NCBI GenBank assembly: GCA_019096065.1
Contig: JAGUCH010000003.1
Location: 9,424,001-9,488,000, forward strand
Source of the DNA: Paracyclopina nana
Taxonomy: Eukaryota; Arthropoda; Copepoda; Cyclopoida; Cyclopettidae
DNA length: 64,000 nucleotides
Reading direction: 5' to 3'
Part shown: positions 38,814 to 49,303 of the stretch, piece after piece
Layout of the letters: every line of letters begins with the position of its first letter
Position numbering within the stretch: the stretch's first letter is position 1
Made by a program: the position numbers and the translations under genes
Notes under the pieces: generated by a model
What the model was told of the DNA's origin: nothing
The model's input: only the letters and a program-made list of their open reading frames with translations
Database searches by the model: none

Positions 38814-40450
38814 TCACATGGAGAGCTCACCAATGAATTGGTAGTTGGTGCCATTCTTGCTGAAGATGTCCAGCTTATTTTGGCAGTGCAGAATGGCAAT
38901 GCCTGGGACAACTCCAAAGGCTGAAGATCTCATGTCCAATACCAATTGATTGGAGGTGAGCCATTTTCCGCCTTCCTCATCACTTCCACATTTGTGACAG
39001 TGATAATTTCCCCTGAATGTCATATAACCATTTTGCCTCTCTTCCACCCAAGCATCTGAGCCTCAATTACCAATGATGTAAGTCTGCCTGGATCTTCCTC
39101 CGTTGTCAACTGCAAAAAAAAGGTTTAAGTAGAGCAAGGTCAGCAGCCAAAGATTTAGCCAAAACTTTTAAAAAACCCAAGACCTATCAAGCAATGAGTG
39201 AAGTAATATTAAGTTACGCTCAAATGATCCGATACTGTATATCACTCCACCTTGGACACCTAGTTACACATATTTAAGAAGGTGAATATTATAAAAAAGT
39301 GCTTACATAGCTGGACTGCTTTGGGAGACTCCACATTGAAGGTGAGCCCATTTGGAAGCTCTTGAATGGCACTGAGGTCACCATTGAGCAATGCGGAAAT
39401 AGAAATTAGCTCTATACTAGTTGACAATCCAGAATCCTTGTATGCATAGAAATTGTATTGAAATAATCAATAAACTAATAATGACTATGATTACGTCTTT
39501 CCGCCTGCAGCCACTATTGATTTGGTATCATCTTCTATAAAGCAGGCAAAATCAGTGCAAGTCACTTGGGGAAAACCAGCTATGAAACTCCATTCTGTGG
39601 ACACCACATTGGTTGGAACCTAAAAAATATTATCTTAGATAATATTATACACCTACTTGTAATGCTCCAGCTGGAAAATTAAGTTGGCTTTCTAATTTTG
39701 CATTATTAGAAAGCAAATCAGTTTTATAGTGACATCAATTTGTGCTATATGGTATACTTTATTCATATCTGATCAGGTATCAAGTCGTAGGTGGTGTACC
39801 ACGTGCCACCAATAATGTCACCATTTATATTGCGGCTGCCAATAATAAAAACCGAGTAGTCATGCACAAGAATACATGGATTCTCAACTGGGACATTGGC
39901 ATGAGAGTTGACAGGGAACTGATTCACACTGGAATTGCTCCTTGACCTGAAATGTGGGCAATTGTTGCTGAGGCAAAAAGTGATAGCCCTTTTTAATTAC
40001 CCTTGGGAGTCGATCAAAGCCTTTTCTCACCCGTTCAAAATAATCCACTGCAATTTCTCCAGACTTTGGGCAAAAGCAAAGATAAAGCTCTGCTAGCGAG
40101 GCTGGCTAAAATATGAGGCCATCTTTATATGGCCTTCAAATCCACTTTCTGGCCTTTGCTGGCCAAAGCCCAACTTATCCTCATTTGACTCCCAAAGAAG
40201 TATTTGCATGCATGCCTGCTGCATGGTGATCCAAAAGCAGCACTAAATTGTTATTAGAGTGAATATGTATTTGTGTAGGCCTACTTGGCCACCTTGCATG
40301 GGATTGTCAGGGCCTTTCCAAATGTTGCCTTCACCTCCACATACCAAAATGCCTCCATTGGACTCAGCTGCTCCAACTCCAGGCCCATAATCTGGATCAG
40401 CTACTAAATATCCGGATTGCTCACTTCCCCTTATGATTGAGCACCAAAGA
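38814..40450 (-). pseudogene. Kelch-like beta-propeller pseudogene
   Basis: Exon-like blocks read leftwards: about 40,430-40,285 (ESNGGILVCGGEGN), 39,946-39,780 (PCILVHDYSVFIIGSRNING...TWYTTYDLIP), 39,619-39,495 (WSFIAGFPQVTC...KSIVAAGGKT), 39,402-39,306 (IELISIS...NGDLSAIQELPNG), 39,109-38,814 (GGRSRQTYIIGN...). The hydrophobic-GG blades and conserved Trp/Tyr spacing resemble kelch repeats. Lesions: the second block opens in the wrong frame relative to the first (shift near 39,924), has no donor before its stop, and the last block has an in-frame TGA at 39,063-39,065, after which the frame stays open to 38,814. One lesion might be a sequencing error; three suggest a dead gene. Family assignment is by eye. 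Confidence 0.5.
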
Positions 40451-40584
40451 AGCCTAATCATTTACGTGTGAATTAGGCAGCTTTTTCATCATTTTCACCT
40501 GAGAGCCAAAATGAGCATGGATTCTTCCTAGTTGCTGACATCTGTGGAAAACTCAAAATTTGGATTATTGACTGGAATGATGGG

Positions 40585-41365
40585 TGGCCGTACTTGGATC
40601 AACTAGGACATACTGTCCCTGGATAGACTGCAACAGATTGTCCTTGGATAGACAGACATAACGCATAGTCCTTGGATCGATGAGACGGATAGTCCTTGGA
40701 TCAACTACTATGACATAGCAGGACCTACTAGGTCGACTAGAACGAACTGTGCTAGGATAGACTGACATAACCCAACCAGAAATTCTGAGCCCTCATACGC
40801 CAAAAAAACTCTCAGTAAAACTTATACGTTTTATCAACATTGAGTTTTAGTCATTATGTAACATTAACTGCCTTAACACCTAGGTAAAATCGAAAACACC
40901 CATTTTCCTTGTCACATTCGATTTTTTCCAATTTTTTTACTTAGGTGGTATGGAAGTTAATGTTACATAATGACATAAACTCAACCTGGGTAAAACGAAG
41001 GAGTGCTAACACGTTACAATAACTTTCAGAAAACTTAGGAAAATTTCTGGTTGGGAACTGACTGTCCTTACATCGAAAAACGGATTGTGCTTGGATCGAC
41101 AGCTAGAACGTACTGTACAATGTTAGAATTCAACAAAAACTGTTGTTCTATCCAAGGACGATTCGTCTTGTCGATTCAAGGACGATTTGTCTTGTCGATC
41201 CAAGTACATTTCGTTTTTCTTGTCTAACCTAATACATGTCAGTCCTGGTCTGTCCAAGGACTGTGTGTTCTGACAGTCGGTCCAAGGATGATCTGTTTTT
41301 TCGATGCAAGGCCGGTTCGTCGTAGGCAATTCACAGACGATCCGTTGTTGATCCAAGGGTAGGAG
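40585..41365. repeat. Degenerate TCCTTGGAT(C/A)GAC repeat cluster with orientation flip
   Basis: From 40,585 to 40,770 and 41,056 to 41,115 the core TCCTTGGAT recurs every 20-30 bases. From about 41,148 to 41,365 the same core appears reversed (ATCCAAGGACGATTCGTC, then related units). A foldback element at 40,771-41,055 is inserted in the cluster. No protein is encoded consistently. Confidence 0.65.
40771..41055. mobile_element. 285-bp MITE with 14-bp terminal inverted repeats
   Basis: The ends are CCCAACCAGAAATT and AATTTCTGGTTGGG, perfect reverse complements. Inside, GTCATTATGTAACATTAACT and its near-complement AGTTAATGTTACATAATGAC form a second inverted pair. There is no coding frame. It is a non-autonomous DNA transposon relic lodged inside the TCCTTGGAT repeat cluster. 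Confidence 0.65.
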
Positions 41366-41668
41366 TCTATAATGATCTTCTACTTGTAATGGCACGCATT
41401 GCATAAAGCAAAAAATGAAATCAATCCAATTAGCCTCATTTCCTGAACAAAGACTGAATCATGTTTCAGCTTTGTGTAACAATAGCAGCTCTAGGAAAGG
41501 TGATACCTAACTTCATTTTTCCTTTTCCTTAATAGGCCTGAAAGTGAGAAGCCGTGGAGAAAGACTTTAAAAGTGTCATAACACTAGCTAGAATGGGTTA
41601 TGGGTTCTCATGTGAGGTTGAGAGATAGGGTGTATGTGCATTTTACATGTGAGAAGTGCATAGATGAT

Positions 41669-41813
41669 GGCTTATTATCTTCCGCGTCTTTGATCGTAGC
41701 ATGGTTGCGGTTGTTATCGCTTCTTATTTACTGACATCGCAACCTCGTCAGTAAATAAGAACCAATAACAACCGCAACAACGTTACGATCAAAGACGCGG
41801 AAGATAATGAGCC
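41669..41813. mobile_element. 145-bp hairpin-forming inverted repeat
   Basis: The left arm begins GGCTTATTATCTTCCGCG and the right arm ends CGCGGAAGATAATGAGCC, with near-perfect pairing over about 60 bases per arm and a short loop (CATCGCAACCTCG). It lies 128 bases before the LRAT-like exon. Probably a MITE; a hairpin RNA precursor is possible. Confidence 0.6.
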
Positions 41814-41940
41814 CATATCCAGGTTTTTCTAGTAATTGAATGAAAGCTGTTGATCTTGCCAGAGTGTTATTGCTTAGGGTCGTAAATGCTTGGCAGCCAG
41901 CTGCCCACTGCCAGAAATCAAATTTCGTCAATTTTTTCAG

Positions 41941-42805
41941 ACCTGCACAAATGTGCTGGTCTATAAAAAGAAGCTGGAACATCAAGCTCTTCATTTGAAG
42001 ATTTCCAGGGAAAAATGTTGTTATGTGAAGTTGGGTAGAAAACCCCTCGGGATTTGTGTGGGGCATCACTGGGCAGTGCTAGTGGGCAATGGTGATGGAA
42101 GAGGATACTGGTATGTGATTCAGGGTGCAAGCAAAGGGGACAAGAATAGCCCTAATGTGATCAAAAAATCAAACGGAGGACAGGCTGCCAGTGGTGCTGG
42201 TGCCCTAGGAGGAGAAATTATTTGCAAGACTACTAAATCTGATGAAGAGATCAATGAGTTCAATGATGGCTGGGTTCGAAGTAACAGAGCTTATGGCATC
42301 ACTGGTGACAACTGCCAAAAGTATGGCATTGATTTCATTTCCTGGTTGACTGATAAAAACTACAGGCTCAATCATATGCTTGATGCTGGTAGGTGGAGGA
42401 TAACAGCTAAAAATGGTAATAATGAAATATTGCTTATTCAAGGCAAGGAATGCAGCAGAACACTTGCTGTTGCTCATGATGGTCAAGCTTATACATGCGC
42501 AAGCATTGGGGAGAAAAGATGACAAGTTGGCAATGGGCTGTTTCAAGCAGGGTTCCACTGCTGAGGCCATTACTGGACCTGGACTGTATGCCGGTGCAAA
42601 TGCCTCCCTTGTTCGCCTTGAAGCCATTTTGATCTCAATGTCAATACTAGTGGGGGCTTGAGGGGTGGCAATGCTGAAGCCCATCTGCTTGGCTTTGGCA
42701 GAAAGGTTGGCTCAGATGGTCTTGAATTGGACACTCCCTTAGGTGGGGTGAGGTTGCCTTGGAAGGCTGCTCCAATCAATTTTGTGGGAAATTTGTTTCA
42801 ATAAA
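41941..42805 (+). pseudogene. LRAT/NlpC-P60-like (H...NC) protein gene, frame-broken
   Basis: An acceptor (CAATTTTTTCAG) precedes 41,941. The frame runs to TGA at 42,522 and contains GHHWAVLVGNGDGRGYWYVI and, about 70 residues on, GDNCQKYGIDFISWL. This His box followed by NC-x-x-aromatic is the catalytic pattern of LRAT-type papain-fold enzymes. After 42,505 the protein-like sequence continues in a second frame (FKQGSTAEAITGPGLYAGA) and then, from about 42,618, in a third (GGNAEAHLLGFGRKVGSDG), ending NLFQ* beside AATAAA (42,800-42,805). Two frameshifts in otherwise well-preserved sequence make it a recent pseudogene, or two assembly errors. No first exon with ATG was found. Confidence 0.55.
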
Positions 42806-42959
42806 TGTGCTTAAGCCTAGCTTCCAGGCTTTCTATTTTTACAATAAATTCTCACAGTTCAAAGAGTTCAACTTTTATCAATGTTTGCTGTGGAAACCTT
42901 GGTGGAGAAAACAACCAAACCTGTTAAGACTGTTCAGGCTGAGATTACTGAAGGATTTG

Positions 42960-43105
42960 TATTTTTGATTTTGATCCATTTTGCCCATTTTTATCTCAAT
43001 GTGATTGCTAGTGTCGAAGCTAGTGCGAGGTGGCAGCATTGAAGCCCATCTTGAAGGCTTTGGTGGAAAGATTGTTTCATTCAGTCTATCAATCGACACA
43101 TTTAT
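42960..43105 (+). pseudogene. Partial duplicate of the LRAT-like gene's 3' end
   Basis: About 110 bases match 42,615-42,720. TTTTATCTCAATGTGATTGC corresponds to TTTTGATCTCAATGTCAATA, and GGCAGCATTGAAGCCCATCT corresponds to GGCAATGCTGAAGCCCATCT. The encoded RGGSIEAHLEGFGGKI parallels RGGNAEAHLLGFGRKV. No intact gene surrounds it, so this is a decayed tandem copy. Confidence 0.5.
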
Positions 43106-43141
43106 AATTCAGGTTACCCTGAACACATCAGCCTTAGGGCT

Positions 43142-43343
43142 ACTAGAATTGCGAGATCTATATTTCTTTACCTCATACAAAAATTGCCAGGTTGCCCTTA
43201 AATCGAGATATTGTGGCCGGATCATCCACTGATGAATTCATGCCATTTGACAAAGAAGAAACCTGCCACCACTGTATCTCGAATCCAGGGCATCCTAGCA
43301 ATTTTCTTATCAAATATAGAAAGATAGATCTTGCAATTTTAGT
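43142..43343. mobile_element. About 200-bp foldback element
   Basis: The left end ACTAGAATTGCGAGATCTA and right end TAGATCTTGCAATTTTAGT are imperfect reverse complements. Pairing continues inward (ATCGAGATA near the middle left, TATCTCGAAT near the middle right). No coding frame. It lies just after the LRAT-like duplicate. Confidence 0.5.
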
Positions 43344-43779
43344 GGGGGTATTATAACAGGCAAAATCCGACCAAGTCAATATTTTCGACGCTAGAAGTTT
43401 TTTAAAATTTTTTGTTATTGGAAGCGCTAGGCCAGGATTTTAAAATTATTACCAAATGAACCCCCAGAGCATAAGCTTTCAGAATATGTATATATTTTAG
43501 GTGGGCAATTTTTTCTGGGTTACAGCAGCCCTCAGGTTGATGTGTGAAGGGCTACACTTATCAATGCTTAAAGATATTTTTCCTCATTTTGCATTAGATG
43601 CAATCAATCAATCGATACTTTGACCTAACTGTTTTCTGAAACCATAATATGCGTAGATTTGTAATAGCTTTATCACTTACATAGAGAACCTGAGCAAGCG
43701 ATTATTTCAGAGCTTGTACATGCTAAGCAGTCATGCAGGTTGTTTTCGTGTGAGTGAATGTATATGCTATATTGTGCTG

Positions 43780-44225
43780 CTATGAGCAGCTGAGTCCAGG
43801 TAAAAATGACTTGGGTAGAAAGGGTAACTTCACGACATGTAAAAAGATGGCGTTGTAAACCGACTCAGCCATTTGCTAAGCTGCTGTCATCAACTTATGA
43901 GCTTTAATTTGAAATCGTAATTTGAGAATGACGAAGAAAAGAGTGGCCAATAATCTAATACAACTAAATGGCCATGAGCGGAATTTTATGCTCATTGCAA
44001 GCCTCTGAGACTTCGGAATGCTCAAAATCTCTGAAAGTTCTGATGATTTCAGGCAATTATTTGTTTGCGTTCTTTAACACACTCACCCCACACACCTTTT
44101 ACTTTGAAAGAGTTTCTGTTGGGCGCCAATGTGATACTAACATATAACAATTCGATCTCATCCTCTAAAGATGAAATCTAGTATTATTTACTTGTGCCAC
44201 GTAAAATACCAAGTAAGCAGATTGC
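43780..44225. repeat. Diverged duplicated segment, copy A
   Basis: Contains GGTAAAAATGACTTGG, TAACTTCACGACATG, AAAGATGGCG, CCGACTCAGCCAT, then CTCTGAAAGTTCTGATGATTTC and GATTGCTGGTATTAAAATTG in that order. The same words recur near 45,225-45,490 and 46,500-46,900. There is no intact frame. It may derive from duplicated, decayed genes; I do not recognise the source. Confidence 0.4.
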
Positions 44226-44250
44226 TGGTATTAAAATTGGCACACATTAG

Positions 44251-44732
44251 TAGTGATGGAACGAGCCGGAAATTTTCAGCTTGATCAAGCTTCAAGCTTT
44301 TTGAAAAGTGTTCGAGCGATCCCAAGCTTTTGAAAATTATTATCAAGCTTTTTCAAGCTCAAAATTTCACATTTCAAGCTTTTTTCAAGCTTTTCACGTT
44401 TTTGGTATAATGACATAAAAAATGGCGATTAGTCACCAGATTTGACAAAATTACTCAAAAAGCGCAAATAAAAAAATAGCTTTAACTTAGATATAAGTCA
44501 CTCCCTCAAGTATTTGTTAATTTTAAAATCAGCCCTTTTTGTTTTGATTAAAAATGGATAAAGTTTTGAAATTTTTTAGTGTCAAGCTTTTTCAAGCTTT
44601 GTATTTTTGGGTTCAAGCTTTTTCAAGCTTTTCAAAATTTGGTTCGAGCGATCCCAAGCTTTTTGCTTATGTAGCTAAAGCTGGGTTTCAGCTTCAAGCT
44701 TTCAAGCCAAGCTGAAACTCGTTCCATCACTA
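44251..44732. mobile_element. 482-bp hAT-type MITE with perfect 8-bp target duplication
   Basis: Terminal inverted repeats are TAGTGATGGAACGAG and CTCGTTCCATCACTA. Both sides are flanked by the identical 8 bases CACATTAG (44,243-44,250 and 44,733-44,740), the target-duplication length of hAT transposons. Both subterminal regions carry many CAAGCTTTTTCAAGCTT-type motifs, as expected of transposase-binding subterminal repeats. No transposase is present, so it must have moved using one encoded elsewhere. Confidence 0.85.
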
Positions 44733-45199
44733 CACATTAGACAACTGCGAACATACTGGATCACTGTAGACACAATTTTAATTACTGTTGTAAATTCATA
44801 TACAACCATAATGAATTAAGAATAAGCCACTTGAGTAACTTATCTATTAAAACAGGAAGTTTTTAAAAGTTCTCAAAATATTTGGCTTTTTCCAAAACAA
44901 GCCTCCAGCGCTGATTTTAAGATAAAAAGTTACTTTAAAAATATGCATAACATAACGTCTTTCAACTTGGCAAAACATGCTCAAATCAAGTGATGGGTTT
45001 TCGACTGCACCCTTCTATTATTTCAAAAATGGTTGGCCCAGATGAAACCTGCCTGTTTTTCTCTTCACTTGCTACAACTTTTTTGCAAATGTTCAAGCAA
45101 ATTTATTAGCAACTTCATTTCCTATTAAAAATGGCGCTTGAAAAATTATGCAAAATTCCAAAACTCCCTCTAGCCTGCGCAGAAATGTGAACTATTTGC

Positions 45200-45530
45200 A
45201 AAAGATATGTATAATACCATAATAGCAGATTGCTGGAATTAAAACTGACACAAACAAATAGCACAAATAAATAATTGAAATTAATCCGCTATATTTGATG
45301 AATGGCTAGTATTACAATGAATATTTAATATTTTTTCCCTGGTGGAAATGAAGAGCACCAATTTGGATAAACAAGTATTGTTTCTTAACTTCTTGCTTAT
45401 AGCTCCACTGCCTGAACCAGCATGAATCCAGGTAAAAATGGCTTTTGTAAAGGTGTGACTTGATTTCACTTTAAAAGATGGCACTAGTGTGTCAATAACA
45501 GCAATATTCCTAATTTAGTCTTTGGTTTTA
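45200..45530. repeat. Diverged duplicated segment, copy B
   Basis: Matches copy A in GCAGATTGCTGGAATTAAAA, CCAGGTAAAAATGGCTT and AAAAGATGGC. The intervening sequence is too degenerate to read as protein. Confidence 0.35.
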
Positions 45531-46489
45531 AGCATTTTGTGCTTATATGAAAAAAATTTGAGTTTCTTTGTTCACTTTGGAAGTGATAAAAATACATAGA
45601 TTAATAATGTATTTTTCAACTACCATCAGCAATTTAGGTATGTTCAATTACATTCAACAACAAATAGGCTATACAAAAAATGGACCTTATAAGTGACTCC
45701 AAGGAAAACAGTTAGGGAGCCACTTGTAAGATAAAAAGATAAAGAATATTTATATGTGCCTTTTTTTAACCTATAAAGCAGATGGCTTAGTGGAATTAAT
45801 GGCACAACTGAGATGATCGCAGGGGTGATTTTCATGTACGTATTAATGCTATCAGCAATTAGCATATCCTCGAATCAGGCATAATTTCATTAATTTGCGT
45901 TCTAACAACTTTGTACCCCTCACTCTGTTTCAGTCTCCCTATGCGTACAACTCTCATTACTTCTGTTTTCGATTAACGATTCGCTTAACTGAAAAGATCT
46001 CAACCACTCTGGATTTGTTTGGTGGGGCAGGTAAAATTGGCTCAGGTGGGAAGACGGATTAGTATCTACCAGGACATTCTGTGCTAGAAGCCTCTTCGAA
46101 GGCCAAGGAACAGCATCTACACCGGACCCGGAAAAGATTCTACTGCCATTGAAACATTGAAATGTGTACCAGGCATGGACTTTGGACTGACCTATTGTCT
46201 GGAAATTGGTTAAAACATCAATGACTTATAGAATTTTTTTTTGAGATCTCAGTAATTGACAGGCATCAAATTTTTCCCTAGACTTCTATGCTTGCAGGAA
46301 ACTTCATGACTTATTTATCTTAAATACTAACTTGCACCCAAGTGGATTCCTATATTCTGTCTTTGTAGTAGATGCAAGTACATTATCCCTGGTAGCTGTA
46401 GATTCTATTCAAGGTCAGGCGTAGATGCTAATCCTGGTGCGTCGTAGTAGATGGCTGTTGCGTAGTAGATCATAGCGCACGAGCTCGCT

Positions 46490-46900
46490 CAGATTAGTTA
46501 GTGTAACTTCACATAATGTTAAAAGGTGGCGCTTGAAACCCAACTCAGCCATAATAAAATGATTTATGTTGCCAAGTACGTTATGAACAAAAATGAAATC
46601 GAAAATTGTGCTTTATTTGAAAAAAGAAACGAACCCATTAGTTTTTCTATTAAAGACGATGAGCGCCAACTTCAATCAATTCAAAACAGAAGAAAACTTC
46701 GAAATGATCAAAAGCTCTGAAAGTCATGATGATTTCGTGAAAATGTTTTTTGCACGTAATATATTACAACTTACAATGTCCCGAGTTGGGACTTGGGCGC
46801 CATTGTTAAGGAGTTAATACTAAAACATTATTTAAAGACCTGTACATAATACCGAGTTAGCGAAATGCTGGTACAAACGCAGGCACAATTATAAATGTGG
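46490..46900. repeat. Diverged duplicated segment, copy C
   Basis: Matches copy A in TAACTTCACATAATG, AAAGGTGGCG, CCAACTCAGCCAT, then AACTTCGAAATGATCAAAAGC, CTCTGAAAGTCATGATGATTTC and AATGCTGGTACAAACG. No supported gene. Confidence 0.4.
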
Positions 46901-47109
46901 AAGCTGGGTAATTCTCACCCGTCTTATGAACTGAAGATGTGTTCGGAAGTTAATTAATGCCAATTGAAAAATTACTTATTATTGGACCTGAATGAATTTA
47001 CTGATCTCAGTTTAGAAGCAATCTCCGGAATCGAAAAGTGTGCAAAATAAATCCACTATGAGATGGAATGTATTTTGTAAATATATGTAAAATGTAGAGA
47101 TGTCTACAT

Positions 47110-49042
47110 TCAGACAATTATCCTGTTCATTTCTTGAATGAGGATTCTGGACGCAAAGGCTGCCAAAATGGCGGCCAAAACGGTACCCATGGTACCATAG
47201 GTAATAGCATGGCCATACACATTCAGCTGAATTGGCATTCCATACAGATATCGAAAGAGTCCGGATCTCTCTTTAGTTGGCATTATACTCTGGAAAAATA
47301 AAATAAAATAACTTAATTAATCATTTCCAAAAATATGTGAATTTCACCTGTAAAACCATGATGCCTTCATAGTTGACTTCAGCATAGGCTGAAGCTAATA
47401 AGGGAAGGATAAGTAGGGGTAAAATGAGGGAAAATACTCCATAAAGTGTTGGTGTGTGGCTTAACCAGTAGACAATTCTGACAGCTGACCAAAAGAGGGT
47501 GGTGACAGTGACGCAGCACATCCACCTTTGCATGGCTTTGGAGGTCAGCTTGGCTGAGGCCACGTGCTTCCAATACTTGTGTAACAACTCGTCATCAGAG
47601 AGGATTTTGGGCTCCAAGGTATTCTCATCACTTTTGGCTTCTTCTTCGGCCTCTGAGAGTCTTCTGAACCGGCTGAGAAACCTCCTGCTCCCAATCCTGG
47701 ATGAAGAAGAAGAAGAGCCTTCTGGTGGAGCAGGTGCGATTTGCTCCACGTTCTCATCAACGTTCAACTCCAGGTGCACTTGTCTTGGACTGAAGACTTC
47801 TGCTGGATCTTCCTCTAAATGTTCTTCCAGATTGGACTCATTGTCATTGGTCTCTTGAATGCTCATGGAAGTGATTCTTTGCCTGATGCTCTGCTTCTTC
47901 ATTTCTTCCTTGGAATCAGTCTCCCAAGAATACACTATCAAAATACTCTTAATATGAATAAAAAGCAAAGTAATTATGGTTTTTACATCTCAGAGGACTT
48001 TGCGACTCTGCTGAATCTTTGGGATAGATGGTCTCTCTCAGTTTTTGGTCGTGCAAAAATGCATCAAATTCCAGCTCAAGAATGAACCTCCTGATGTTGA
48101 TGGTGTGAGTCCTGGCCACGCTGATGAGGACTGCTCCAACCATGGCATTCCACAGGAGGAAGAACACCGAGTAAATCACCTGCGTGAAGTAAAACACCTG
48201 GCAAATGACAAGTGGGACTTGCACGGTCTGGCAAGGATTGACTGAGCCCAGATCAGTCCCATTGTGAATGTCCACGTGGAAGTAAGCGTTGTTCATTGTC
48301 TCCAGATTGAGGACAATGACAAATCCAGCCAGGACAAGTATGGCCAGTGCAGCAGCGTTCAGCTTCATGATTGTTTTCGAGTGCAGCCTCATCATTTCCA
48401 AGAACTTTGGATGCTCAAACAGCCGGTGAGCCAGCCTTTGTGAGTAGGCGCCCAATGAGACGAAAAGGCTCGTGATGAAAATGGCCACCACTCCACTAAG
48501 TACGTCAGTGTCAGTCATTTTCGAAGAAATGTCGTACCCTTCAATAAAGAAGTTTTTAGCTGGTGCATGATAAGGAAAAAATTACCTAAACTTTTTCTGT
48601 CATAAAATGTATATAGTATCTGCATGCATAGAAAGTTCCAAGCTTTTGACAGATACGCTTAATATTATGAAAATATGCACTTTATAGAAGTACATCAAAC
48701 CAATATAGTAAAGTGACAGGTGAAACAAGAAGAGACAGCAAAAAAAAGAATGGTTCATACTCTAATAGTTATGACCTGAACTTTTACCTGAAAACCAGAT
48801 TCTGGTTAAGAGCATGCAGCCTCCGCTGAATAAAGTGATGGTATGCAAAATGATGGCCAGCATTGGCTTGTCTTTGGGGTGCAATTTGATGCCCAAAGAT
48901 TTGGCAATAATGAACCACAGCCAATAGGGCATCTTTTTGGACTGTTTTGCATATTTGAGCTAATAAAGGATAAACTTAGCATTAATGTAAAACAATTTTT
49001 AAAAATGCTCACTTTTTGGCCCCCATTGGATTGCTCAGCCAT
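47110..49042 (-). CDS. 7-transmembrane protein, probable gustatory receptor-like
   Basis: Five exons on the minus strand: 49042-49013, 48959-48788, 48559-47987, 47934-47348, 47289-47110; 1,542 bases, 513 residues, all junctions in phase. It starts MAEQSNGGQK and ends NRIIV*. Hydrophobic segments: MLAIILHTITLFSGGCMLL; VLSGVVAIFITSLFVSL; AAALAILVLAGFVIVL; VFYFTQVIYSVFFLLW through ISVA; WMCCVTVTTLFWSAVRIVYW; GVFSLILPLLILPLLASAY; AITYGTMGTVLAAILAAF. A long charged loop (about 150 residues with an SSSSSS run and acidic stretches) separates helices 4 and 5. Seven helices, no signal peptide, a long intracellular loop and an aromatic/TYG-containing last helix suit arthropod gustatory receptor-like proteins, but the TYxxxxxQF hallmark is not evident, so this is tentative. 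The fourth acceptor is a weak TTGATAG. Divergent from ADHFE1. Confidence 0.75.
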
Positions 49043-49303
49043 TTTGACAGCAATGTTTTTAAATGTTCAGGTACCTTATGTTGCAGTGTTTTGACTTTTG
49101 AAATGACGTCACCAAATGCTCCATTTCCATTGGCGGGAAACTCCCACCTTGAAAAAGCGCGGGAAAGTTCAAAACTTTGTGTATCCTCTCTTGTTGCTGA
49201 GTTGAGCTAGGAAAACTCGTTTTGGAAGCAAACAAACGTGTATCTAGTAAACAACGCAGTACTGAGTTTCTATTTTTAAATTTTCAGTCTCACTTCAGCC
49301 GCC
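49043..49303. promoter_or_regulatory. Shared divergent promoter region
   Basis: Only 261 bases separate the start codons of the minus-strand 7TM gene and the plus-strand ADHFE1 gene, so their promoters must adjoin or overlap. Visible: TGACGTCA (a perfect CRE palindrome) near 49,105, GGCGGGAAACTCCC-type GC patches, CGCGGGAAAG (E2F-like), and TAGTAAACAAC. No TATA box. AGCCGCCATGAC is a strong Kozak context for ADHFE1. Confidence 0.45.

Noticed and set aside
39049-39077. 15-base intron GTAATTGAGGCTCAG that would remove the TGA in the kelch-like gene
   Set aside because: Far shorter than any intron animal spliceosomes are known to remove; kept only as a curiosity.
47499-47858. 119-codon plus-strand frame opposite the 7TM gene
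   Set aside because: It is the antisense of the Ser/Glu-rich loop exon.
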